From positions 68,331 to 132,330 of the forward strand of contig NZ_BJOU01000011.1 of NCBI RefSeq assembly GCF_009932435.1: a stretch of DNA of 64,000 nt. The letters are read 5' to 3'. Each line of letters starts with the position of its first letter. Within the stretch, counting starts at the first letter, position 1. Below the pieces are notes generated by a model. That model saw nothing but the letters and a program-made list of their open reading frames with translations, was not told where the DNA came from and ran no database searches. The DNA comes from Gordonia crocea. GTDB taxonomy: Bacteria; Actinomycetota; Actinomycetes; Mycobacteriales; Mycobacteriaceae. Below are positions 8,514 through 18,246 of this stretch, piece after piece. Position numbers and translations under genes: made by a program.

Positions 8514-9077
8514 TCAATCAGGCGTGGTGGTGTCACTGACATCGGGCACCCGTTGCCCGGGGGCAACAGCGGGAGTCTGCGGCGCTGGTTGCTGCACCTG
8601 TGGTGGGGTCGGTGGCTGCGGAGCGGGCCGAGGTGACTGCGGCGGTGTCGGTTGGCCGGTCTGTGCCGGCGGAGCCTGCTGTTGCCGGGTCTGCTGCGGC
8701 GGCGCGGGTGGTTGTTGGCCGGGTAGTCCGGGCGCGCGGTAGCCGGGGACGGGGATGATGGGGGTGGCGTTGCTTGTTCCGGGGCCGGTGCCTGGTTCGC
8801 CGCCGACGTTGGGGCCGTTGCTGTTGTTTCCGGTGGTGGGTGTGGGTGGTGCGGTGTATTGGGTGGGTAGCGGGGTGTAGGTGGGCACGTTGATGCACGG
8901 CCAGTAGGGCCCGTGTTCGCGGCGCATCTGATCACACAACGGATCAGCATGGGCGGTGCCGGGATGGGCGGTGACCGCGAGCAGGATCGCGATCCCGGTC
9001 AACCCTGTTGCCAGGACTGCGGTCAGGGCAGCGATCCAACGCCACCGGTACCTGCGCCCGCGGGGTGTACTGGTCAC
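8514..9077 (-). pseudogene. N-terminal part of the IS-split proline-rich toxin-like gene
   Basis: This fragment carries the original start. The GTG overlaps the TGA of the upstream small membrane protein by four bases. An Arg/Trp-rich N-terminus leads into a hydrophobic helix and a signal-peptide-like AHA-DP junction near residue 44. A Cys-containing motif (DPLCDQMRREHGPYWPC) follows, then over 100 residues rich in Pro, Gln, Thr and Gly. The native frame stops at once because the IS end supplies TGA at the junction. The product would be a 187-residue exported or anchored proline-rich protein without the nuclease domain. Confidence 0.68.
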
Positions 9078-9343
9078 CGGTGTCCTTTGACCGCGGCGAT
9101 GAGGGTGTCGATGCCGGCCCAGAACCAGCGCCCGGCCAGGGACATGAGCAGGAAGAAGGCGAGGAACACCACGATCGTGCCGTGATCGTCGGCCCAGCCT
9201 GACAGGCGCGGCAGGGCCGCGGCCGCAGCAACCAGGAGAGCGGTGCCGACAATCAGTTGGATCAGTGCGCTCAAGGGGATAGTGCGGCCGGTGGTGTCGG
9301 GTGCCGTATCAGTCGGCGTGCTCGTGGCGTGGGGTGCGGGCAT
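9074..9343 (-). CDS. Small two-helix membrane protein
   Basis: The 89-residue protein has a Thr/Pro-rich N-terminus and two hydrophobic helices (LIQLIVGTALLVAAAAALP and TIVVFLAFFLLMSLAGRWF). No family is recognised. It lies between the porin gene (20 bp upstream) and the proline-rich gene, whose start it overlaps by four bases. It is thus part of the same transcription and translation unit. By position it could be an inner-membrane partner for export of the large protein, but the sequence gives no direct proof. Confidence 0.65.
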   Translation of the reverse strand: MPAPHATSTPTDTAPDTTGRTIPLSALIQLIVGTALLVAAAAALPRLSGWADDHGTIVVFLAFFLLMSLAGRWFWAGIDTLIAAVKGHR

Positions 9344-9363
9344 CGGGGATGGTCCTTGCCGGT

Positions 9364-9996
9364 TTAGAGGTAGTGGGGTTTGCCGTAGAGGTGGAAGGTG
9401 TCGTCGTTGGTCGGGGTCGACAGCCCGATGCGTACGTAGGCGCGCACCGAGACCGGGCCCAGGCAGCCGGCGACTTTGGCGTGCACCCCTTCCAAACCGA
9501 TCCCCGCTGTGGGGCCGGTGAGGGCTTTAGATCCGAAGGGAATGTCGTAGATCGCACCAGGACGCACGGTGGTGGAAATGTTGCCCAGGGCTTGGACGCC
9601 GATGATGGCCGCGGGCGGATAGGAGATCGACATCTGCGCTGTCGGCCCGGCCAGGATGCCCAACGAGACGCCGGAGGAGATGTCGGTGTTGCAGGCGATA
9701 TGAAAGCCTGAACTCATCGACCCCGAGTTCACCGGAATCTTGGCGGCCCCGGTGATCGACACGGTGCCCCGCAACGTCAAGAACCCCTCACGCGTCCACG
9801 GGGATTGGTCCAGTGGTGGCACGCTACGGACCCGTTCACGCTTCTTCGACAGGGTGATCCGCCACCCGTCATCGGTCACCCGCACAATCGACCGATCAGC
9901 GAACGGGTGGGCCGCGGTCGCGGTGCCCGGACCGACGAACAAGGCAGTGGTGGTCAGTGCGGCGCAGCACAGTGCGGCACCGAGTTTCCCCCGCAT
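9364..9996 (-). CDS. MspA-family mycomembrane porin
   Basis: The 210-residue precursor has a signal peptide (LGAALCCAALTTTALFVGPG, cleaved near ATAA). Its mature region resembles MspA porins, which form octameric channels in the outer mycomembrane. Matching segments include the DGWRITL start, PLDQSPWTREGF (compare the PLDR...LTREWF region of MspA) and the closing VRAYVRIGLSTP...TFHLYGKP. The length equals that of MspA precursors. I chose the ATG preceded by a GAGGGGG ribosome-binding site, because an earlier in-frame start would overlap that site. It heads the leftward operon with the small membrane protein and nuclease-ended gene, and a DosR-like palindrome lies about 130 bp upstream. Confidence 0.8.
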   Translation of the reverse strand: MRGKLGAALCCAALTTTALFVGPGTATAAHPFADRSIVRVTDDGWRITLSKKRERVRSVPPLDQSPWTREGFLTLRGTVSITGAAKIPVNSGSMSSGFHIACNTDISSGVSLGILAGPTAQMSISYPPAAIIGVQALGNISTTVRPGAIYDIPFGSKALTGPTAGIGLEGVHAKVAGCLGPVSVRAYVRIGLSTPTNDDTFHLYGKPHYL

Positions 9997-10117
9997 CAGA
10001 TTCGTTCCCCCTCGTTGATGAGCCCCTATCAGGAGCAACCATCACACGAAGTTTGCTATCACGCAGCATATGTTCGATGTAAACCGGAGTAACACGTCAA
10101 CTATGTGCAAGTCAGAG

Positions 10118-10145
10118 CACGGGAGGGACTTTAGTCCCTTCCGTG
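10118..10145. promoter_or_regulatory. dosR box: DosR/DevR-box-like palindrome
   Basis: A 28-bp palindrome has arms matching at 12 of 13 positions. Its centre (10125-10138) is GGGACTTTAGTCCC, which fits the core of the mycobacterial DosR consensus (GGGACTWWAGTCCC) exactly. The outer flanks differ from the consensus. It lies 129 bp upstream of the porin start, on the promoter side. There is no T tract after it and the loop would be only two bases, so an operator is more likely than a terminator. Confidence 0.55.
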
Positions 10146-10487
10146 ATCAGCAAGGTGAAGGCAGTTACGGAATAGGCCTTGCCAGGCGTTAGCGCGCCAT
10201 AAGGCGCAGAGGGTTGTCGTCGCGCGCGAGCCGGGGCCATGCGCCGAGGAAGGCGTGAACGCATCGCCGCCGGTCGAGTCGGTGAACGCGATGACTGGAG
10301 GCACGCTGAAGGTTACGCAACGGTGATCACTGGAAGCTTCGCCGCCTTGAGTCGATTGGTGAACAACCGGGTGCAATACCGGAACGGAACGGGTGACCGT
10401 CCTCGATCCTGGACTGGGGTGAGGTCACCGTCGACCGACGGTCGGTCCCAATTTCACCCAACGCGGCGGGACCCGACCCGCGCGTAT
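10146..10487. other. Intergenic, no gene seen
   Basis: About 340 bp lie between the DosR-like palindrome and the end of the valine operon. The open frames here have no family match, no convincing ribosome-binding site and skewed composition. No tRNA, strong terminator or repeat is seen. It may hold the distal promoter of the porin operon. Confidence 0.5.
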
Positions 10488-11357
10488 TCAGCGCAGGGTT
10501 TGGATGATCGCGCTGAAGTCCAAGTGCGCATTGTCGGCGGCGAAATCCGAGTAGAGCTTTGCCGCGGCCGACCCGAGCGGCGCCGAGCTCCCGGTCTGGG
10601 TCACCGCGTCCATCGCGAGCGTCAGATCCTTGTTCATGAGCGCGGTGGCGAATCCGGGTCGGAACTCGTTGCCCGACGGGGCGGTCGGCACCGGCCCCGG
10701 CACCGGGCAATTCGTGTGCAGCGCCCAACAGTTCCCAGTCGCCCCGGTCACGACGTCGTAGAGCGCCTGCGGGGTGAGGCCCAGCTTCTCGGCAAGGACG
10801 AATGCCTCCCCGACGGCGATCTGCTGGACGGCCAGGATCATGTTGTTGCACAGTTTGGCCGCCTGGCCGTTGCCGCTGTCGCCGCACGGCACGACTTTGC
10901 CGGCCATCGGCTCGAGGATCGGCGCGGCGGCGGCCACCGCCTGCTCCTCGCCGCCGACCATGAAGGCCAGTGTCCCCGCCGTGGCGCCCTTGACACCGCC
11001 GGACACCGGCGCATCGATCTGCAGCATGCCGGCCTCGGTGGCCTGCGTGTTGATTTCGCGCGCATCACCGACGGCGATCGTGGACGAGTCGATGAACAGG
11101 GTGCCCGGCTTGGCCTTCGGCAGCACCGAGTCGTAGACCGACTTCACGATCGCCCCGCTGGGCAGCATCGTGATGACGACATCGGCACCGTCGACGGCCG
11201 CCTCGGCGGTCTCGACGGTGTCGACACCGGCCTCGGCCGCGGCCGCGACTGCCACCTGCGACGCGTCGAATCCGGCGACCCGGTGACCGGCTTTGACGAG
11301 GTTGACCGCCATCGGCAACCCCATGTTGCCCAGCCCCACAAACGCGATGACACTCAT
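10488..11357 (-). CDS. mmsB: 3-hydroxyisobutyrate dehydrogenase
   Basis: This 289-residue NAD(P)-dependent enzyme oxidises 3-hydroxyisobutyrate to methylmalonate semialdehyde in valine breakdown. The Rossmann motif GLGNMGLPMAVNLVKAGH is at the N-terminus. The family substrate-binding segment DAPVSGGVKGATAGTLAFM lies near residue 120. The GNGQAAKLCNNM region, with the catalytic Lys, lies near residue 170. It is the last gene of the leftward valine operon, 12 bp after the acyl-CoA dehydrogenase gene. Full family length and no anomalies. Confidence 0.93.
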   Translation of the reverse strand: MSVIAFVGLGNMGLPMAVNLVKAGHRVAGFDASQVAVAAAAEAGVDTVETAEAAVDGADVVITMLPSGAIVKSVYDSVLPKAKPGTLFIDSSTIAVGDAREINTQATEAGMLQIDAPVSGGVKGATAGTLAFMVGGEEQAVAAAAPILEPMAGKVVPCGDSGNGQAAKLCNNMILAVQQIAVGEAFVLAEKLGLTPQALYDVVTGATGNCWALHTNCPVPGPVPTAPSGNEFRPGFATALMNKDLTLAMDAVTQTGSSAPLGSAAAKLYSDFAADNAHLDFSAIIQTLR

Positions 11358-11369
11358 GATCTGCTCCGT

Positions 11370-12530
11370 TCAGTTCTTGAGACGGGCGGCCTCGGCGCGG
11401 CCGATCACCATCCGCATGATTTCATTGGTCCCCTCGAGGATCCGGTTGACGCGCAGGTCGCGAACGATCTTCTCGACCCCGGTCTCGTGCAGGTAGCCGT
11501 ACCCGCCGTGCAATTGCAGCGCCTGGTCGGCGACGGTGAAGCAAGTGTCGGTGACGAACCGCTTCGCCATCGCGCACAGTTCGACCTTGTCCGGGTCCCC
11601 GTTGTCGAGGGCCTCGGCCGCGCGCCACAGCATCAGCCGCGACACCTCCAGCGAGGTCGCCATGTCGGCGAGTGTCGCCCGGATGGTCGGCTCCCCGATC
11701 AGCGGCGTGCCGAATGCCTCCCGGTCGGCGGTGTAGGCCAGCGCCGCGTCATAGGCGGCCTGGGCGCCGCCCAGCGAGCACGCCGCGATGTTGATGCGCC
11801 CGCCGTTGAGCCCGTTCATCGCCATCGAGAAGCCGGCGCCGACACCGTCGGGACCGCCGATCAGCGCGTCGGCGGAGACCCGCACGTCGTCGAAGATCAC
11901 CTGGGCGGTGGGCTGGTTGTGCCAGCCCATCTTTTCCTCCGGCGGCCCGAAGGACAGCCCCGGCGCATCCTTCTCGACGATGAAGGCCGAGATGCCGCGC
12001 GCCCCGGTGTCCCCGGTGCGCGCCATCACGACGTAGACGTCGGAGACGCCGCCGCCGGAGATGAACTGTTTGGTCCCGCGCAGGACGTAGCCGTCGCCGT
12101 CGGCCCGGGCACTGGTCGCCAGCGCCGCCGCGTCCGACCCAACAGACGGCTCGGTGAGGCAGTAGGAGGCCATCGACTCCATCGTCGCCAGCCCCGGCAC
12201 CCAGCGCTCGCGCTGCTCGGCGGTCCCGTAGCAGTCGACCATCCACGTGCACATGTTGTGGATCGATAGGAACGCGGCGGTCACCGGGTCGCCCTTGGCG
12301 AGTTCCTCGAAGATCCGGACGCCGTCGAGGCGCCGCAGACCGGCACCGCCGACGTCCTCGCGCGTGTAGATGGCGGCCATGCCGAGCTCCGCCGCCTCCT
12401 TCATCTCCGCTACCGGAAAGTGGTGGTCGGCATCCCATTTCAGGGAGTTCGGCGCCAACCGCTTCTGGGCAAAGCCGCGCGCGGCGTCGACGATGAGCCG
12501 ATCGTCGTCGTCCAACCGGGGGTAGGGCAT
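11370..12530 (-). CDS. Isobutyryl-CoA dehydrogenase (acyl-CoA dehydrogenase family)
   Basis: The 386-residue FAD enzyme has standard acyl-CoA dehydrogenase architecture. Signature segments are YCLTEPSVGSDAAAL, the QALQLHGGYGYLHE region near residue 340 and RILEGTNEIMRMVI at the end. The catalytic Glu is most likely that of EGTNEIM. Context assigns the substrate: it sits between mmsB and mmsA with gaps of about 10 bp. In valine catabolism this step makes methacrylyl-CoA from isobutyryl-CoA. It is not recognisably specific from sequence alone, so a broader branched-chain role is possible. Confidence 0.88.
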   Translation of the reverse strand: MPYPRLDDDDRLIVDAARGFAQKRLAPNSLKWDADHHFPVAEMKEAAELGMAAIYTREDVGGAGLRRLDGVRIFEELAKGDPVTAAFLSIHNMCTWMVDCYGTAEQRERWVPGLATMESMASYCLTEPSVGSDAAALATSARADGDGYVLRGTKQFISGGGVSDVYVVMARTGDTGARGISAFIVEKDAPGLSFGPPEEKMGWHNQPTAQVIFDDVRVSADALIGGPDGVGAGFSMAMNGLNGGRINIAACSLGGAQAAYDAALAYTADREAFGTPLIGEPTIRATLADMATSLEVSRLMLWRAAEALDNGDPDKVELCAMAKRFVTDTCFTVADQALQLHGGYGYLHETGVEKIVRDLRVNRILEGTNEIMRMVIGRAEAARLKN

Positions 12531-12540
12531 CGTCGTCCGC

Positions 12541-14058
<1,518 letters not shown>

Positions 14059-14083
14059 CGTCTCGCCCTCCCGGTGGCGTCTT

Positions 14084-14245
14084 CGTGGTCGGTGGTGATC
14101 GGTGTGGTGATCGATCTCGTGATGATCGATGTGGTGACCGTCTCACTATCAGCCGGATCGGCTGGCAGGGTCAACGGACAAAGCTGCAGGACGCCAGTGC
14201 AGATTTGCACGACCCAGCGGCCTTCGCTGTGCGTAGATGCATCTA
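14084..14245. promoter_or_regulatory. Repeat-rich promoter region upstream of mmsA
   Basis: The first part (14084-14141) contains degenerate repeats of GGTGATCG(A/G)TGTGGTGATCGAT. A GTGCA-GATT-TGCAC dyad lies at 14197-14210. A perfect 12-bp palindrome TAGATGCATCTA at 14234-14245 overlaps the stop of the upstream hydratase gene. One or more of these could be an operator for the mmsA unit. No protein is assigned. Confidence 0.35.
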
Positions 14246-15025
14246 TCGGTGGGTGAAGTGCGGGTCGCGCTTCTCCACGAAGGCAGCCATTCCCTCGGTC
14301 TGGTCCTCGGTGGCAAAGGTCGAGTAGAACAGCGCCCGCTCGGCGCGCACCCCCTCGGCCAGCCCGGTCTCGAAAACCAGGTTCACCGCCTCCTTGGCCA
14401 CCGCCGTCGCGATCGACGACTTGGCCGCGATCTGCGCCGCCATCTCGAACGCGGTCGCCTCGGCCTCCTCGTCGGCGACGACGCGCGACACCAGGCCCAG
14501 CGCGTCGGCCTCGGCGGCGCCGATCGACCGGCCGGTGAGGATCAGGTCCATCGCCTTGGCCTTGCCGATCGCCCGGGTCAGGCGCTGTGACCCGCCGATG
14601 CCGGGGATGACGCCGAGGTTGATCTCGGGTTGCCCGAACTTCGCCGACTCACCCGCCACGATCATGTCGCACAGCATCGCCAGCTCGCAGCCACCGCCGA
14701 GCGCGTAACCGGTGACCGCGGCGATCGTCGGGGTGCGCAGCCGCGACAACGAGTCCCACTCGCCGAAGAACTGTTCGGCGACCATCTCGCTGAAGCCCTT
14801 CCCGGCCATCTCCTTGATATCGGCGCCGGCCGCGAAGGCCCGCGGGGAGCCGGCGAGCACGATCGCCCCGATTCCCGGGTCCGCGTCGAAGGCCTTGGCC
14901 GCCGCGACGACTTCGGTCATCAGCTCGGTGTTCAACGCGTTGAGAGCCTTGGGCCGGTTGAGCCGGATCAGTCCGGTCCGGTCCCGGACCTCGACGAGGA
15001 TGGTGGCATAGTCGGCGTCGGTCAT
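14243..15025 (-). CDS. Enoyl-CoA hydratase (methacrylyl-CoA hydration)
   Basis: The 260-residue crotonase-fold protein has the oxyanion-hole segments [18 protein letters not shown] and [14 protein letters not shown]. The catalytic Glu pair region is [20 protein letters not shown]. In this operon it most likely hydrates methacrylyl-CoA to 3-hydroxyisobutyryl-CoA. Its start overlaps the stop of the upstream hydrolase gene by four bases, so the two are translationally coupled. General short-chain enoyl-CoA hydratase activity is also likely. Confidence 0.9.
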   Translation of the reverse strand: MTDADYATILVEVRDRTGLIRLNRPKALNALNTELMTEVVAAAKAFDADPGIGAIVLAGSPRAFAAGADIKEMAGKGFSEMVAEQFFGEWDSLSRLRTPTIAAVTGYALGGGCELAMLCDMIVAGESAKFGQPEINLGVIPGIGGSQRLTRAIGKAKAMDLILTGRSIGAAEADALGLVSRVVADEEAEATAFEMAAQIAAKSSIATAVAKEAVNLVFETGLAEGVRAERALFYSTFATEDQTEGMAAFVEKRDPHFTHR

Positions 15026-16122
15026 CGGTGGGTTCCTGTCTCGTCGAAGGTGAGTTCACAGCCATCGGGCAGCGGTGCGGTGAAGCCGGCCGCGCGCGAC
15101 GGGTCGATGTCGTCGAGCTCGGCTATCGCCCACACCGGATCGCGGCCCTTCTCAATGACTTTCGCATGGATCCCCTCGGCGAGGTCGGGGTATTGCAGGC
15201 AGCGCAGCGAAGTCCGGTACTCGCGCTTCAAGGTGTCGCGCAGGGTCGCATCCGACGCCGCGGCGCGCAACGCGCCCAAAGTGACCGTCAGGGCCATCGG
15301 CGACATGGCCGCGATCTTGGCGCCGGCTTTGACCGCCGACTGGGCCCCGGCCGCGCAGCGCGCCAGGATCTGCGACACCGAGTCACCGGCGAATGCCTCG
15401 GCGATCCACTCCCGCTGGGCGGCCAACGCCGACTCGGGGGCGGTGACGGCGTGCGCCGCCAGCGCCTCCTCTGGAGTCTGGTCGGCCAGCGCGAGCAGGA
15501 ACGGCTCCAGCGCGTCGGCCGGCACATAGTGCGTCGCCAGCCCGACCGCGACGGCATCGGCGCCGTCGAGGCTGGTCGTCGTCAGTGCGGCATAGGTGCC
15601 CAGTTCGTCGGACAAGTGCGACAGCAACCAGGTCCCGCCGACGTCGGGCACCAGGCCGATGCCGACCTCGGGCATGGCCAGTCGCGTCCGATCGGTGGCG
15701 ACGCGGATCGATGCGTGACCCGAGACGCCGACGCCGCCGCCCATCACGATGCCGTCCATCACCGCCACGACCGGCTTCGGATAGTCGCCGATCGCCGCGT
15801 TGAGGTGGTACTCGTCGCGCCAGAACGCGGCCGACGGGGTGTTCGCCGCAGCGACGTCGTCGGTGGACCCGGCCATCGCGGCGGCGTCGCGGTGGATCGC
15901 CGCGATATCGCCGCCGGCGCACAGACCGCGCTCGCCGGCGCCGGTGATGACCACCGCGCTTACCTCCGGGTCGCGCTTCCACTCATCGAGCACGGCGGCC
16001 ATCTGGGTGACCATCGGATGGTTCAACGCGTTGATGACGCGGGGCCGGTTCAACACGATCCGCCCGACCCGACCGTCAACACTCGTCACCAGTTCCGGTG
16101 CGGATACCGCCGTCTCAGCCAT
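15022..16122 (-). CDS. 3-hydroxyisobutyryl-CoA hydrolase
   Basis: This 366-residue crotonase-superfamily hydrolase releases free 3-hydroxyisobutyrate from its CoA ester. It has the HIBCH-type segments [35 protein letters not shown] and [20 protein letters not shown]. The longer C-terminal domain distinguishes these hydrolases from simple hydratases. As first gene of the valine cluster it overlaps the hydratase by four bases. All enzymes from isobutyryl-CoA to propionyl-CoA are therefore encoded between here and mmsB. Confidence 0.92.
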   Translation of the reverse strand: MAETAVSAPELVTSVDGRVGRIVLNRPRVINALNHPMVTQMAAVLDEWKRDPEVSAVVITGAGERGLCAGGDIAAIHRDAAAMAGSTDDVAAANTPSAAFWRDEYHLNAAIGDYPKPVVAVMDGIVMGGGVGVSGHASIRVATDRTRLAMPEVGIGLVPDVGGTWLLSHLSDELGTYAALTTTSLDGADAVAVGLATHYVPADALEPFLLALADQTPEEALAAHAVTAPESALAAQREWIAEAFAGDSVSQILARCAAGAQSAVKAGAKIAAMSPMALTVTLGALRAAASDATLRDTLKREYRTSLRCLQYPDLAEGIHAKVIEKGRDPVWAIAELDDIDPSRAAGFTAPLPDGCELTFDETGTHR

Positions 16123-16245
16123 TCAATCTCCCTCGCCTACCCGTCGCGACTCATCGTCGCGACGGAGCGGCCGGTCGATCAAGCGGCATTTGTGCACCCG
16201 TGGGGGTGCAGATCGCCGCCCGCCCCACCGGGCGGGGTGAGGGGC

Positions 16246-16611
<366 letters not shown>

Positions 16612-16831
16612 TTAGCGCCATCTCGGCGGTTGACGAATCGGTGAAGAAGCTACTGACCGGAAAAGCAAAGGTCACATCGACAAAACCGCAGAACGCTTGC
16701 TCCAGCAAGCGGTGAACCGGCACATCACCGCAGGTCGCAGCCGTTATCGTTCCGTTACCAAAGGCCTCGGTGGCGACAGATGCATTGTGGCCAATCCCAC
16801 TTTTAGGGCAGGAAATTCACGGGCTCCCCGG

Positions 16832-17221
16832 CTATACGCGCCACACGACGATGACCAGGGCGACCAACCCGAACAGGGTGATCAGCGCGGCCATCAATCC
16901 CGCCAGCGACGAGGCCAGCACCGAATCGTATGTTCGCAGGGCGCGCCGTTGCCGCTCGTGCTGGATCCAGGCCAGGATCAGCGCCACCAGTCCGACGACG
17001 ATCATGATCATCCCCACCACTTGCGGACTCGCAATCGTCTCGTGGTGCTCGGCCCGGCGATACTCGAAGAATTGGAAGATCGTGAACCCAAAGGCGATCA
17101 GCGACGTACTGGTCCGGATCCACGCCATCATCGTCCGCTCCAGCGCGAGATTGGTGCGCACCACGGCGAGCTGGGTATTCGCGTCGGGACGCTCGGGGCC
17201 CGTCGGCGTGGGATCGGTCAT
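16832..17221 (-). CDS. DUF202 / YidH-type membrane protein
   Basis: The 129-residue protein has a polar N-terminus with the family segment NLALERTMMAWIRTSTSLIAFG. Three hydrophobic helices follow. DUF202 proteins are small inner-membrane proteins of unknown function. Its start overlaps the stop of the upstream MFS gene by four bases, suggesting that the sulfatase, MFS and DUF202 genes are one leftward unit. Confidence 0.82.
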   Translation of the reverse strand: MTDPTPTGPERPDANTQLAVVRTNLALERTMMAWIRTSTSLIAFGFTIFQFFEYRRAEHHETIASPQVVGMIMIVVGLVALILAWIQHERQRRALRTYDSVLASSLAGLMAALITLFGLVALVIVVWRV

Positions 17222-18246
17222 GAGGCTTCCACTCCTACACTGTCGGGACCGGCTCCCTGCGTGATCATCCGCAGTACGCCGATCGCCGCCACCAGCGCCA
17301 ACCCCGGCAGCACGAACCCGTATCCGAGGTTTGCCGCATTGCCGGCGAGGACGCCGAGTGCGACGGCTCCGACGATAGCACCGCCATAATTGAAGAGGTT
17401 GACCCGCGCGATCACCTCGTCGCTGCGGGCCGGCGACAGCTCACCCGCCCAGCTGAACGCCACCGGAACCAGCAATCCCGCCACGGCACCCGCCAATGCG
17501 AATCCGGCGACGGCCGCTGCCGGCGCCGCGACCGCCGCGACGATGAGGCACCCGGCGAGGGCCATCCCGACGCCGACGACGCCGGTCGTCTTCCGGCCCC
17601 AGCCAAGCACCATGGGATCGGCGGCCAACCGCCCCAGGAGGACGACGGCGAGATAGGCCGCATACCCGAACGGGGCCACCGTCGGCGACGAAGCCAACCC
17701 GTCCCGCAGGTAGAGCGTGCTCCAACTGGCCACGGCGGAGTCGACCACAAATGCGGCGAACACCAGCGATCCGGTGAGAACGATGCCGCGCACCGGGAGG
17801 CATTCGCGGTGCCGCCGCTTGTCCTGGTCCGCCCCGGTCCGCACCGTGATGTAGGGGTCGCCGAACGTCACCGACAACCCGGCCACCACCACACCGAACA
17901 CAGCGGCTCCGGCAATCGCCGAGAGCGCCGGGAGCCGGAGCCACAGGACGGCCGCGGTCGCCACCGCACCGAGAATCGCCGCCGCGGTGTAGGCGGCGTA
18001 GAGCCGTCCGAAGACCGGCCGCGACGCCTTGGCCTCGGCAAGCGCCCCCTGCATGTTGCACGCGGCGTCCACCGAGCCCAGACCGATGCCGTAGACCAGC
18101 GCGGCACCGACGAACAGGACTAGGTCGTCGGCGGCAACCATTACCCCCAGCGCGACAGCCTCGATCAGGAATCCCACCGCCAACGACCATCGACTCCCCC
18201 ACCGCGAGGCGGTCAGCGGGTGGTGCCGCCTAGGTGTAGGCGACAT
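17218..18246 (-). CDS. MFS transporter lacking the first two helices
   Basis: At 342 residues this is clearly shorter than normal 12-helix MFS proteins of about 400 residues. It begins with a basic leader and RWGSRWSLAVGFL, which looks like the end of the loop between helices 2 and 3, so helices 1-2 are absent. The other helices are evident. The ATG lies inside the 3' end of the sulfatase gene with a 17-base overlap, and no upstream in-frame coding is possible without reading through that gene. It may be a 5'-truncated gene after a rearrangement. Transport function is doubtful and the substrate is unknown. Confidence 0.65.
   Translation of the reverse strand: MSPTPRRHHPLTASRWGSRWSLAVGFLIEAVALGVMVAADDLVLFVGAALVYGIGLGSVDAACNMQGALAEAKASRPVFGRLYAAYTAAAILGAVATAAVLWLRLPALSAIAGAAVFGVVVAGLSVTFGDPYITVRTGADQDKRRHRECLPVRGIVLTGSLVFAAFVVDSAVASWSTLYLRDGLASSPTVAPFGYAAYLAVVLLGRLAADPMVLGWGRKTTGVVGVGMALAGCLIVAAVAAPAAAVAGFALAGAVAGLLVPVAFSWAGELSPARSDEVIARVNLFNYGGAIVGAVALGVLAGNAANLGYGFVLPGLALVAAIGVLRMITQGAGPDSVGVEAS

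Larger units (their letters stand above)
7239..8516 (+). mobile_element. IS3-family insertion sequence, copy B (1278 bp)
   Basis: Copy B has the same length, ends and orientation as copy A, and I saw no differences on comparison. The flanking triplets are GTC on the left and ATC on the right. They look like a 3-bp target duplication with one substitution, or a junction changed by recombination. The two copies are direct repeats around 718 bp of host gene, so homologous recombination could delete that segment with one copy. Removing exactly 1278 bp keeps the host reading frame. Confidence 0.92.

Noticed and set aside
5243..8516. Composite transposon made of two IS copies with a passenger
   Set aside because: Copy A has its own target duplication, and the 718 bp between the copies is host coding sequence in frame with both outer pieces.
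10118..10145. Rho-independent terminator at the 28-bp palindrome
   Set aside because: The loop would be two bases, no T tract follows on either strand, and no gene ends nearby. An operator fits better.
10239..12269. 676-codon plus-strand frame across the valine operon
   Set aside because: It is antisense to mmsB and the acyl-CoA dehydrogenase, and its Arg/Asp/His-rich translation has no domain.
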